Shown: one piece after another, positions 52,203 through 61,600 of the stretch
Layout of the letters: each line of letters starts with the position of its first letter
How positions within the stretch are numbered: the stretch's first letter is position 1
The notes under the pieces: generated by a model
The model's input: only the letters and a program-made list of their open reading frames with translations
Database searches by the model: none
Told to the model about the DNA's origin: nothing
Position numbers and translations under genes: made by a program
Assembly (NCBI RefSeq): GCF_040219335.1
Contig: NZ_JAVJSQ010000020.1
Span: 124,001 to 188,000, forward strand
Origin: Gimesia sp.
GTDB taxonomy: Bacteria; Planctomycetota; Planctomycetia; Planctomycetales; Planctomycetaceae
Reading direction: 5' to 3'
DNA length: 64,000 bases

Positions 52203-53051
52203 CTATTCCTGGATCACCCGGAACGGCGAGTCGGATTCGGTTGCTGACGCCGGTTCAATTGTCTCGGCAGACATCTGCTGGAACGGGTTCTCCTCAGCAG
52301 GTTCTTCGGTTACCATCGCTGGCTGCTCTCCAAAGGAGATTCGTGCAGGCTCAGCTGGCGTGAGCTGTTTTCGTGAACGAGGCTCTTCTCGGCTGGCGGT
52401 CTGAATCTGTGGGCTGCTTTCCAGACGAGCCACTCTTAGTGAAGAGGTTGCCTGGAAGGTACGACCATCCTGAGATTTCATTCTCACCAGCAGTGTCAGA
52501 TCCTCGCTGGCGGGGGCACTTTGCCAGGGGAGCTCAAAGCGAAAGCCCGAACCAGCAAAACCTGAATACCAGTGAGAGCGGACTTCCTGGCTGTCAAATT
52601 TCCAGATCCCGACGCGACGCTGATTCTCGGGTTGATTCAGATCGACCAGTTCCAGTTCCAGATCGGCGGGCAGTTTGACGGTTTCGCCATCCACATCGTG
52701 TGGTGTAATGACAGTGGTCCAGAGTTCGTCCCCCGGCTTGCTGTCGAGATCAACTCCCCCGGTCAGCAGGCTGTTGACTTTGACGCCCGTCACCCGAAAC
52801 AGTGTCTTGGACTGCTCGGGCAGCAGGCCACCGTTGGACGATTTGGCCAGCTGCTTCTGCATAGACTCAGACTGCTCGCGGGCAGACTGCAGGGCCTGCT
52901 GAGATTCTTTGAGATCTCGCTGCAGAGCAAAAATATTGTCTTCCTGGTCGCGCAATCGCGCCTCTAGAAGATCCGTGTTGCCACGACCTCCACACCCGAA
53001 AAGGGTGAGAATCAACATCAACGACATCCATGTCGTAAGGTATTGCTTCAT
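52203..53051 (-). CDS. Coiled-coil lipoprotein
   Basis: A 282-residue lipoprotein with lipobox LTLFGC (Cys20). Residues 25-75 form a coiled coil (LEARLRDQEDNIFALQRDLKESQQ). Residues about 80-210 are a beta-rich domain (FRVTGVKVNSLLTGGVDLD, then DELWTTVITPHDVDG), and the tail is Pro/Glu-rich. I do not recognise the family. It follows the clpP pair on the minus strand by 56 bases and may be co-transcribed. Confidence 0.75.
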   Translation of the reverse strand: MKQYLTTWMSLMLILTLFGCGGRGNTDLLEARLRDQEDNIFALQRDLKESQQALQSAREQSESMQKQLAKSSNGGLLPEQSKTLFRVTGVKVNSLLTGGVDLDSKPGDELWTTVITPHDVDGETVKLPADLELELVDLNQPENQRRVGIWKFDSQEVRSHWYSGFAGSGFRFELPWQSAPASEDLTLLVRMKSQDGRTFQATSSLRVARLESSPQIQTASREEPRSRKQLTPAEPARISFGEQPAMVTEEPAEENPFQQMSAETIEPASATESDSPFRVIQE

Positions 53052-53107
53052 TGGAAATCAATTAAAACAGAAGATCCCTCTTCTGTCTCCTCTTGTCAGA
53101 GTTAAAA

Positions 53108-53713
53108 CTATTCTTTGGTTCCGGGCAGATCGAGGTGCTCGAGCACGTTGTCGATCAGTCCGTAGGCTTTGGCTTCCTGGGAATCCATGAAGTTATCCCG
53201 GTCTGTATCCTGCTCGATTTTCTCGAGTGTCTGACCGGTATGATGCAGCAGAATCTCGTTCAGACGCCGCTTCATTTTCAGAACTTCTTTGGCATGAATT
53301 TCCAGATCGGTAGCCGTACCCTGCATCCCGGCGAGCGGCTGGTGAATCATAATGCGGCTGTTGGGCAGTGCGTTGCGTTTGCCCGGAGCACCGGCTGTCA
53401 GCAGCAGAGCCCCCATACTGGCGGCCTGCCCGATACAGTATGTGGCCACGTCACAAGAGATGTATTGCATCGTATCGTAGATGGCCATCCCGGCAGTGAC
53501 TGAGCCACCCGGAGAGTTGATGTAAAAATGGATGTCTGCTTCAGGATCATCAAACTGCAGAAACAGCAGCTGAGCCACCAGGCTCTGAGCCACCTGATCG
53601 TTGACCTGAGACCCCATCATAATGATACGATCCTGCAGGAGACGACTATAGATATCCATGGCCCGTTCATCGCGGCCATTCTTTTCGATCACATAAGGTG
53701 TTAGGACCGTCAT
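53108..53713 (-). CDS. clpP: ClpP protease subunit, paralogue 1
   Basis: A 201-residue ATP-dependent protease subunit with the full catalytic triad: Ser99 (GQAASMGA), His124 (IMIHQP) and Asp173 (DTDRDNFM). It has the N-terminal loop and the handle helix of ClpP. It lies 72 bases downstream of paralogue 2 in the same direction. Two ClpPs side by side may form mixed rings, as in some other bacteria; whether they do here cannot be seen. clpX is not in the window. Confidence 0.95.
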   Translation of the reverse strand: MTVLTPYVIEKNGRDERAMDIYSRLLQDRIIMMGSQVNDQVAQSLVAQLLFLQFDDPEADIHFYINSPGGSVTAGMAIYDTMQYISCDVATYCIGQAASMGALLLTAGAPGKRNALPNSRIMIHQPLAGMQGTATDLEIHAKEVLKMKRRLNEILLHHTGQTLEKIEQDTDRDNFMDSQEAKAYGLIDNVLEHLDLPGTKE

Positions 53714-53785
53714 GTATAACTCACTTCAATTGATGGTAGATTGATGTTGGATCGTCATGGGGCAGCATGTCTGCCGACGTCTATG

Positions 53786-54418
53786 CTATTTCTTGTCTTT
53801 GTCTTTATCGCTGGTATCCCGGACCAGAACTTCATCGACCAGACCATATTCGACCGAATCGGCTGAAGAAAGGAAGCGGTCACGAGAAGTGTCCTGCGCA
53901 ATTTTTTCAATACTCTGACCGGTGTGGCCAGCCAGAATTTTATTCAATACCTCACGGGTATCGAGAATGTCTTTGGCCTGAATTTCAATGTCAGAAACCT
54001 GACCACCGACTTCCCCGAAAGGCTGGTGAATCATCATTTTGGCGTGCGGCAGAATGTAACGCTTCCCCTTCTGTCCCCCGGCAACCAGGATCGCTCCACC
54101 ACTGGCAGCCAGACCAACACAATAGGTGGCGACATCACATTCGATGAACTGCATCGTGTCATAAATGGCCATCGTGGATGTCACTGAACCACCGGGTGAG
54201 TTGACATAAAGATGGATGTCCTGGTGACGATTTTCAGATTGCAGATAGAGCAGTTTCATCACGATCAGATTCGCACTGGCATCATTAATGACGCTGTCCA
54301 GAAAGATGATCCGGTTGTCCAGCAGAAGGTCACCAATGCCCATCTGGCGCTGCTGGGAATAGCTTCTGGCACGTTGATTCGCCTGAGTCGGCATCTGCCC
54401 TGATAAGGGATCGAACAT
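53786..54418 (-). CDS. clpP: ClpP protease subunit, paralogue 2
   Basis: A 210-residue ClpP with Ser106 (GLAASGGA), His131 (MMIHQP) and Asp180 (DTSRDRFL). Compared with paralogue 1 it has a Gln/Arg-rich N-terminus (about 25 residues longer), AASGG in place of AASMG at the nucleophile, and a Lys/Asp-rich end. It is the first gene of the minus-strand run clpP2-clpP1-lipoprotein. Confidence 0.95.
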   Translation of the reverse strand: MFDPLSGQMPTQANQRARSYSQQRQMGIGDLLLDNRIIFLDSVINDASANLIVMKLLYLQSENRHQDIHLYVNSPGGSVTSTMAIYDTMQFIECDVATYCVGLAASGGAILVAGGQKGKRYILPHAKMMIHQPFGEVGGQVSDIEIQAKDILDTREVLNKILAGHTGQSIEKIAQDTSRDRFLSSADSVEYGLVDEVLVRDTSDKDKDKK

Positions 54419-54898
54419 GATTGTATCCTGAGATGTAATAGTATGCTTTAGTGAATCGTGACGAGGTTAATTCTAGTTAACGCTCACATCTGTTTGAACC
54501 AACGACTATCGCTGCTGCTGGAGAACCCGTCAAGTTGCAGCCCGTTATTTTCTCTGGCTCGAAGCGGCTGAGACACTCCCCTGTCTGATCCTCAGGCAGG
54601 CGCACAGTCACTCCTATTTTCGTTTCTGAGTTTATATTGTTCCTTATCCGATTTCCCCTTGTTTCGTCAAGAGACGTTATGCGGAGATCCACCTGACGGA
54701 CAGTGCTTTAACACAAGCGCCGCTCTCTTATGAAAAGCTTAGGGACACACTCCATATGCAAAAAGTGTACAGGACAACAGATTGTATTCCACCACGTAAA
54801 AAAACACCAGAGACCATAGAATCTCTGGTGCAATGAGTATAAATCGAACGGAGCGCAGTCAGTCGACATTCAGAAAAATCGCCAGTCCCCCTGTTTTA
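54419..54898. other. Intergenic region
   Basis: About 480 bases between the clpP pair and the last DUF1559 gene. It contains the terminator at 54799-54831 and must hold the clpP promoter. No gene is supported. Confidence 0.4.
54799..54831 (-). terminator. Rho-independent terminator of the DUF1559 gene cluster
   Basis: On the minus strand, stem CACCAGAGA / TCTCTGGTG with an 8-base loop is followed by seven T residues. The stem is the same as that of the terminator at 57178-57212. Confidence 0.88.
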
Positions 54899-55945
54899 TC
54901 AGAATCCAGATTTGGCGACCACATCCTGACCGTGCCTTAAACCAGCAGGTGTCAGCAGGCGGGCATACACTCGGGGATCCATCTTCGGTGACAACGATCT
55001 TCCACTTCCGTCACACAAAATAACATTCACAGCACCACTGGGGTGATTCGAGCTGGGGCGCCAGGCTTGCCCTTCCCCGGCGGAATGGTTCGCATCGATT
55101 CGCGAATCAGAGTGGTCGGTTTTCAAATTGAAATCAGCCGGCAACTTCAGAGAGGGGCCAGTCAGAATCCCTTCCACGTCGACTCCAAATCCCAGGTCGC
55201 CGGTATAGATTGAGGACCACTTCCCGGCCTGCAGATTCTCCGAGAGCATCAGTGTCTGCGTCAGTCCATCAGCTGCTGCGATATAATCGAGCGACATGCC
55301 GGACTTCCAGGGGCGCCAGAATACTCCCGAGGCAAACTTGACGGGCAGGTCTGTGTCATTGTCGGGATCAGCATCAAATCCCCCATCTGGACTGTCCACA
55401 ACGTGAGACGTATCTGCTGCGGAATTGTAATGGGATGTCACATATCCGATGTTCGCACAATAAGAGAGCCCGCCAGATTTCACCGTATCAGAATCATCCG
55501 GGCAGACAAAGACCGGAATTTGAGCCGCATTGAATCGATCGAGATCTGCTTTCGCATGCTGTTGCGCCGCGGACGTCTCCCCCGCCGCGACATAAGCGGC
55601 CAGTTCCCAGCGTTGATAAAAGGCGACCTGATCCAGGTAAGGCAGGATCATCACAAACAGCGACATATCGTCATTGCCAGCATTCTTGCCAGGTCCATTC
55701 ATCTGGTTGGGACTGACCAGCGGGGGCAGATGCGCGTTCGCCTCAGAAGAATAGTTGATCGCAGCCAGACCGACGTTTCTCAAATTATTAAGACAGGATA
55801 ATCTTTTGGAACTATTTCTTGTCCTCTGAATCGCGGAGAGACTGAGTGATCCCAGCAGCGTGATCACGGCCAGTGTGATTAACAGTTCGACCCAGGTAAA
55901 TCCCCACCGCTGGCAGATCTCATTTTTTCGTTTCCCGCTCTGCAT
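54899..55945 (-). CDS. DUF1559 pseudopilin, third of three in tandem
   Basis: A 348-residue paralogue of the next two genes. The leader is unusual: WG|FTWVELLITLAVITLLGSL, with Trp where the consensus has Leu, though the Glu at +5 is kept. The body has [54 protein letters not shown] and the end [21 protein letters not shown]. It lies 58 bases after the second paralogue on the minus strand. Confidence 0.92.
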   Translation of the reverse strand: MQSGKRKNEICQRWGFTWVELLITLAVITLLGSLSLSAIQRTRNSSKRLSCLNNLRNVGLAAINYSSEANAHLPPLVSPNQMNGPGKNAGNDDMSLFVMILPYLDQVAFYQRWELAAYVAAGETSAAQQHAKADLDRFNAAQIPVFVCPDDSDTVKSGGLSYCANIGYVTSHYNSAADTSHVVDSPDGGFDADPDNDTDLPVKFASGVFWRPWKSGMSLDYIAAADGLTQTLMLSENLQAGKWSSIYTGDLGFGVDVEGILTGPSLKLPADFNLKTDHSDSRIDANHSAGEGQAWRPSSNHPSGAVNVILCDGSGRSLSPKMDPRVYARLLTPAGLRHGQDVVAKSGF

Positions 55946-56003
55946 TTCACACTCTCGATTCCCGATTTGATCAGCTCATATCAGATTGGATTTGGACTCC
56001 CGA

Positions 56004-57065
56004 TCAGAAGGACTTTTCGTCCAGCTCTGCCTGGCCGTTTGGTTGTCCCGCTGGAGTGATGAGTCGGGCATAGATTCCTGGATCAATATCAGGGCTCAGC
56101 GATCTTCCACTGCCATCACAGAAAATCACATTCACTACACCACCGGGGTGATTTGAACTGGGCCGCCAGGCCTGACTTTTTTTAGCGCCGGTCTGGGATC
56201 CAATGCTTGAGTCCGTCGAGGTTGTGGCATTCTCGAGAGTGAAATCCGTTGGCAGTGTGAGTCGAGTTGTGCCGCTGGAATACATGCCCTGCATGTCGAT
56301 GCCAAAACCGAGACTGCCGGTATCGGTGGATGACCAGTTGCCCGCCTGCAGATTTTCTGAGAGCATCAGTGTCTGTCTCAGACCATCTCCTTTCTGGGAG
56401 ATGAAGTCGAGTGACATACGAGATGTATAAGGTCGCCAGAAAACTCCGGTAGCAAATTTCACCGGGATGTCTGCTGTTGTCTTGATGTCGCCATCCAGCC
56501 CGCCGTCGGCACTGTCGGGACGGTGCGCTCTGTCAGTCGCAGTATTATAATGAGAGGTTACATAACCCACATTCGCGACATAAGAGAGTGCCCCCTGTTC
56601 TGTGTTCGCCGCGTCGTCAGGGCAGGTGAAGACGGGGAAACGTGTCGCATTCAGATTCGTCAGTAACGAAACCGCTTCTGCATTCATCGTGGCACTGGAA
56701 GCCTGACTGGCGGTCTCATCCCAGCGCTGGCGAAAACCGACGTTATCCAGGAAAGGCAGAATCGTCGTGCACCAGGTGAGGTCGTCGTGCGTCGCCTGTG
56801 GATTGGGGGCATCCTCGGTAGAAACGCTCATATTCGGATCCACCAGCAGCGGCAGTTCCGCATTTGCTCCGGAGGAGAAGTTAACGACAGCCAGGCCCAC
56901 GTTTCGCATATTATTCAGGCAGGCTAATTTCCTGGAGGGAGCCCGGGCGCTTTCTACAGCGGGCAGAGTCAGTGCCACCAGGATTACAATAATCACGATC
57001 ACCACAATTAATTCGGTCAGCGAGAAACCACTTCGCTCCGGTCGTTTTGTTTTTTGAATCTGCAT
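56004..57065 (-). CDS. DUF1559 pseudopilin, second of three in tandem
   Basis: A 353-residue pseudopilin with leader SG|FSLTELIVVIVIIVILVAL. The start is the ATG at 57065, which has a ribosome-binding site; a TTG at 57092 is in frame but less likely. Strong sequence match to its neighbours: [58 protein letters not shown] and [21 protein letters not shown]. Confidence 0.93.
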   Translation of the reverse strand: MQIQKTKRPERSGFSLTELIVVIVIIVILVALTLPAVESARAPSRKLACLNNMRNVGLAVVNFSSGANAELPLLVDPNMSVSTEDAPNPQATHDDLTWCTTILPFLDNVGFRQRWDETASQASSATMNAEAVSLLTNLNATRFPVFTCPDDAANTEQGALSYVANVGYVTSHYNTATDRAHRPDSADGGLDGDIKTTADIPVKFATGVFWRPYTSRMSLDFISQKGDGLRQTLMLSENLQAGNWSSTDTGSLGFGIDMQGMYSSGTTRLTLPTDFTLENATTSTDSSIGSQTGAKKSQAWRPSSNHPGGVVNVIFCDGSGRSLSPDIDPGIYARLITPAGQPNGQAELDEKSF

Positions 57066-57177
57066 GCGAGTGCCCCTTGAAAGAAATGACAAAGAGAGGT
57101 GTCTCGTGCGTTTCTAACGCCCAGAAGGAAACAGACGAACAGAAAGCACGCGCCCATACAGTATGCGGTCGAGATAT

Positions 57178-57212
57178 GAAAAAAGCACCAGAGACCCGCT
57201 GATCTCTGGTGC
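57178..57212 (-). terminator. Terminator after the first DUF1559 gene
   Basis: On the minus strand, perfect 10-bp stem GCACCAGAGA / TCTCTGGTGC with an 8-base loop is followed by a T-rich tract, about 65 bases after the stop codon at 57275. Confidence 0.85.
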
Positions 57213-57274
57213 CCGTTTGTTTGAACCGATTTGAGAAAATGACTCAAATGATGGTTGCAGGATCAGTCTTCAGA

Positions 57275-58366
57275 TTAGAAGGATGCTCCATCAACAACAG
57301 CCTGACCATAACGCAGACCAGCAGGTGTCAGCAGACGAGCGTAAACGCCAGCGTCCATCTGTGGTGTCAGTGATTTTCCACTGCCGTCACAGAAGACAAC
57401 GTTCACAGCACCACTGGGGTGGTTAGAGCTGGGACGCCAGGCCTGTGATTTGGCGGCAGTCAGGTTGGAACCGATGCGTGAATCGGTACCGCTGGTTGTG
57501 TTAACCAGGTTGAAACCGGAGGGCAGAGCCAGAGTGGTTGCACCACTGGAGTAGACACCTTGCAGGTCGACACCAAATCCGAGACTGCCTGTATCCTGGC
57601 TGGACCAGTTACCAGCCTGCAGGTTTTCGCTCAGCATCAGGGTCTGAGTCAGACCGTCGGCAGCTGAGATGAAGTCCAGAGACATACGTGAGGTGTGAGG
57701 ACGCCAGAAGACGCCGGAAGCGAATTTGACAGGAATATCAGCAGTCGTCATCGCATCACCGTCCATACCACCATCGCCGGCCGGGTGATGTCCTACACCG
57801 GTCGAAGAGTCATAACCAACGCCGGCAGCGTTGTAGTTCGCAGTCACATAACCAATGTTAACGGCATAGGACAGTGCAGCCTGATCCGTACTGAACTGGT
57901 CATCCGGGCAAGTGAAAACCGGAAAACGATTGTTGTTCAGGGCAACGAAAGCATTGTAGTTGGCGTTTGAAGTACCACCAGTTGAGGCGTCTGAAATAAC
58001 GCTGGCCAACTGATCCCATCGTTGACGGAAACCGACATTGTCGAGGAACGGCAGAATCGTCGTGCACCAGGACAGGTTGTCAAATCCGGCGTTCGCATTA
58101 GGAGCAGCGGTTGTGCTGACGGCAACGTTGGGATCGACGAGCAGCGGCAGCTGTGAGTTAGCGCCTGAAGAGAAGTTGACCACAGCCAGGCCGACGTTCC
58201 GCATGTTATTCAGGCAGGACACTTTCCGTGCAGCGGCACGGGCACTCTGGATCGCCGGCAGTGTCAGCGAGACCAGGATACCGATGATGGTGATGACCAC
58301 CAGCAGTTCGATCAGCGTAAACCCTTTACGCTTTTGCAGTTTTTGTTTTACTCTAAGAGTATGCAT
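57275..58366 (-). CDS. DUF1559 pseudopilin, first of three in tandem
   Basis: A 363-residue pseudopilin with a consensus leader [21 protein letters not shown]. The ATG at 58366 is chosen because GAGGAG lies 7 bases upstream; in-frame codons at 58372 and 58381 are too close to it or upstream. The body carries the DUF1559 features and the end [21 protein letters not shown]. It follows the giant GspK-like gene by 290 bases. Confidence 0.94.
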   Translation of the reverse strand: MHTLRVKQKLQKRKGFTLIELLVVITIIGILVSLTLPAIQSARAAARKVSCLNNMRNVGLAVVNFSSGANSQLPLLVDPNVAVSTTAAPNANAGFDNLSWCTTILPFLDNVGFRQRWDQLASVISDASTGGTSNANYNAFVALNNNRFPVFTCPDDQFSTDQAALSYAVNIGYVTANYNAAGVGYDSSTGVGHHPAGDGGMDGDAMTTADIPVKFASGVFWRPHTSRMSLDFISAADGLTQTLMLSENLQAGNWSSQDTGSLGFGVDLQGVYSSGATTLALPSGFNLVNTTSGTDSRIGSNLTAAKSQAWRPSSNHPSGAVNVVFCDGSGKSLTPQMDAGVYARLLTPAGLRYGQAVVDGASF

Positions 58367-58655
58367 TGTCATTCTCCTCACTAAGAATACGGTTCAAACT
58401 GATTATATATTACTTGTTTACAAGTAGCAAAAACAAACTCTAATTCGACGTGTTTTGACAGGAATCCGACGCTTCTCCGGCTTTAACCTGCCTGATCGGA
58501 ACAGACGTTGTAAACATCCACCCCTGTTGACTTTACCCAGTGGCCCGCAACCGAAGTTGTTCACTCAGGTAACATGGCTTTCCCCCTCCCAGTTGTGTCA
58601 GATTTATCAATTATACCCACTTGCCCAGTTGGACAAGCCGGGTAAAACGGTCGTT

Positions 58656-61600
58656 TTATTGTTGAATCGTGTGACGGTAACGAATCAGGTTTTTCCAGTG
58701 GTCAAATTTACCCGTGCTGGGTTCAAATGCCTGCTCTGCCCGCGTCCGATCGATGACGAAGAAGCCCCGATAGTCAGGCTGGTTCGCGGTCCGAGCCGGA
58801 TCAAAGGGTGACAGTCGCCCCCCGATCTGCACCGGACTGCCATACGTCGTGGTTCCTGCACCAGAGGCTTCGAAGTAAGCGACTGACATGAAGACCACAA
58901 ACGTGTTACTCCGTGTTGTCGTGTTCGCAGCAATCTTGGATAACAGACGATTACGCGTATGGAAGTCAACTTTGTTTGTGGCAGCAACTGTCCCCAGGTG
59001 CTCGCCTCCCGTAGCAACTTCAAACAGTAGTCTGGGGTTGTAATTCGTTGAGCTGAAATCAGCTGGCAGACTACGATAGATCGTATTTTCACGCAGATTC
59101 CGAACAGCTGTCTGATCCCCCCCCGTTGGAATGTTTCTCTGGAGACTGCGGAAGGGAACCGCCTGTTCGTTGACCACCTTGGGATTCCCTGGAATACGGG
59201 GTTCACTCCCAGCAAGACCAGGTATGCCATAGCAAATAGGATCTCGAGAATTCTGGAACTGCTCCCACCAGTTAGCACCACCCAGGTGCGGTGCAGCCAG
59301 TGGTGGGTTCCGATCATTGATCGCCAGATTCAGTAAAAAGGCATCGGAATCATCCAGCAACGCAGCCAGGACTGAAGGATGCCGGATTGTATTCAGGTTG
59401 ATGCGTCCTGGCACGCGAGGATCTGCCAGCGGATTTCCCAGTTGCAGGTGAGCTCGTGTCGGAACCTCGACAAATTCGAGTAGTCGATACCAGCGGTTGT
59501 CATCAGTTGCAACACCATCATCGGGGCCACTCGGATCCAAAAATTTCTGTATTCCAGCGAATTTAACATCGTCATTTTTAATTGCACTAACGGACGTATC
59601 AGTTCTGGTCTGCCACCCATTTTCTGTTGCCAAGTCACGGGTTACACGATTGGGGCCGATAACTGGAATCGAGAAGAGTTCGACCACTGAGGCAAAATCA
59701 CGGTCAAAGTGGGGTTGCCAAACATCAAATCGTGGGTGATCGTCAGAAAAGGCCCAGCCACGTTCCGCAGCGTTGTCCGGAGTCGAGTCGCCGTCATCAT
59801 CGAACGTCGCGATCCCTGGCAACCCATCAGGGCCCAGATCACCGGCCCCGGTATTGGAGTTGGTCGTTCCTACTGTGTTGGCACGGTAACCTGTCCCAGA
59901 ACTACCTGCTGCGTGAGATCCCTGCCCGATACCACGAGCGTAGAGCGGCTGAGACCGTTCATAACTTTGCAGTTGATTTAACTGAGTTTGAATTTGCGTG
60001 CTCATATCCGATTCCTGCAACGCGAACTCATTCATTATCGCAGAAACGACCATACTGTCGACTTCCACCCATGGGTTATCTTCGTCAGCAGCAGTATTGA
60101 AGGCTGGAGTGTCTCGCCCCAGATGAGCACGCCTCATCAGACGTACAACAAAGGTTAGTGTGTCAAATTCTTCTCCTGAAGAAGGTACAGTATTAGAGCC
60201 ATTCAGAAAATCACCACGATTGGCTAATGGAGTAACAATGTCGTTTTCACTAGTCAACCTGAAGTCACTGGCATCATCATCGGTAATCAAATCCGTCGCG
60301 GGACTCGAAGTGTCTCGGGGGACAATAATTGAGAAGGTTGGCGCACCTCCAGAGAAATTGGGATCAACGCGGAGAAAACTCTTACGGGGCATCCCTGACA
60401 TCGGGTCTATGTTTTCACTATCTCCCGCGGAACGAATACTATAAATACCTCCTCCGGGAACGGTGCCGCTACGAAGGGTTAATCTTCTTTTATGTGAATC
60501 ATCAAAACCACCAGCAAGTTCGGCAGGTACATCATCAAGCCAGTCATTTCCGTGCCCCAAACCATCAAGATCAGCATAGTCTTCGGGTGCGGTTTGAACT
60601 TTAGGCTCCAAACGAATCTGCCAGGCATCATTGGCAAAACTAACGGTACGGGTGCTCGCATTTCGCAGCTCGATGTAAGAGAAGTATCGATCTTTTTCGT
60701 CATCGTAGTCGGTCGCATCATGATTGACTGGATTTGACGAAGAGTCCTCGACCCGGGGCGCTTTGATCGCCAGAAATTCGCTGAGCGTCAATTTCTGTGC
60801 TTCGACACCAAACACCTCCGCACGATCACCACCCTCATCTGTGTAAGGGTTATCATCTAGACTCCAACCATCAGATAAATTGGTGTCATATTCGAAGCGT
60901 GTGATTACATCATCAGGATCAAGAGCATCAACCAGATTGACAGCAAACTGAGCCATTTCTCTGAGCTGTGAAGGCGTGTAAGGAGTCGCATTTAGGGTGT
61001 ATTGAGTTGAGTCACTTCCGCCACCAAACGTGTAGAGCATAACATAGTAATCACGTGCCATCCGCTGACGGTCATAACGAGCCCAGATCTCCTGGTTGTT
61101 TGCCAGAGACATCGAATTTTCGGCTTGAGGAGGGTAGGATGGCAATACCGCAGGATTACCTCGCCATTCAGTGGATGGTGTAGTTCTATAAAGAATCTTC
61201 GAAGCAGGGAGCGCATCTAGTTGACCATTCCCGTTCAGATCTTCTCCCGGGTCAAGAGTACCATCATCATCAACATCTTCACCAGGATGTGGAGTCAAGG
61301 GACGAGTCGTCACTGTACGTCCTGTACCTGTATCCTCGAAAACTAAAAGCTCGTTAACATTCAACCTCATCTGCAATTTAGCGGTATCATCTGAGTTAGA
61401 ATTGATATTTAGCAATGCACGTAACTCGCGTCTAAAGGGATCTACTGTGGCAGATGGAAAAGTAGGTGGAAACAGCGTACCACCAGCAGACTCCCAGTTA
61501 CGCAAACTGGGTACAGCAGACATACCGAACTGCTTGCGGTCCCAACTCATCGTGGTGAATTTTTTACGAATCTGATTACCACGTTTATTGATGGTTGCTG

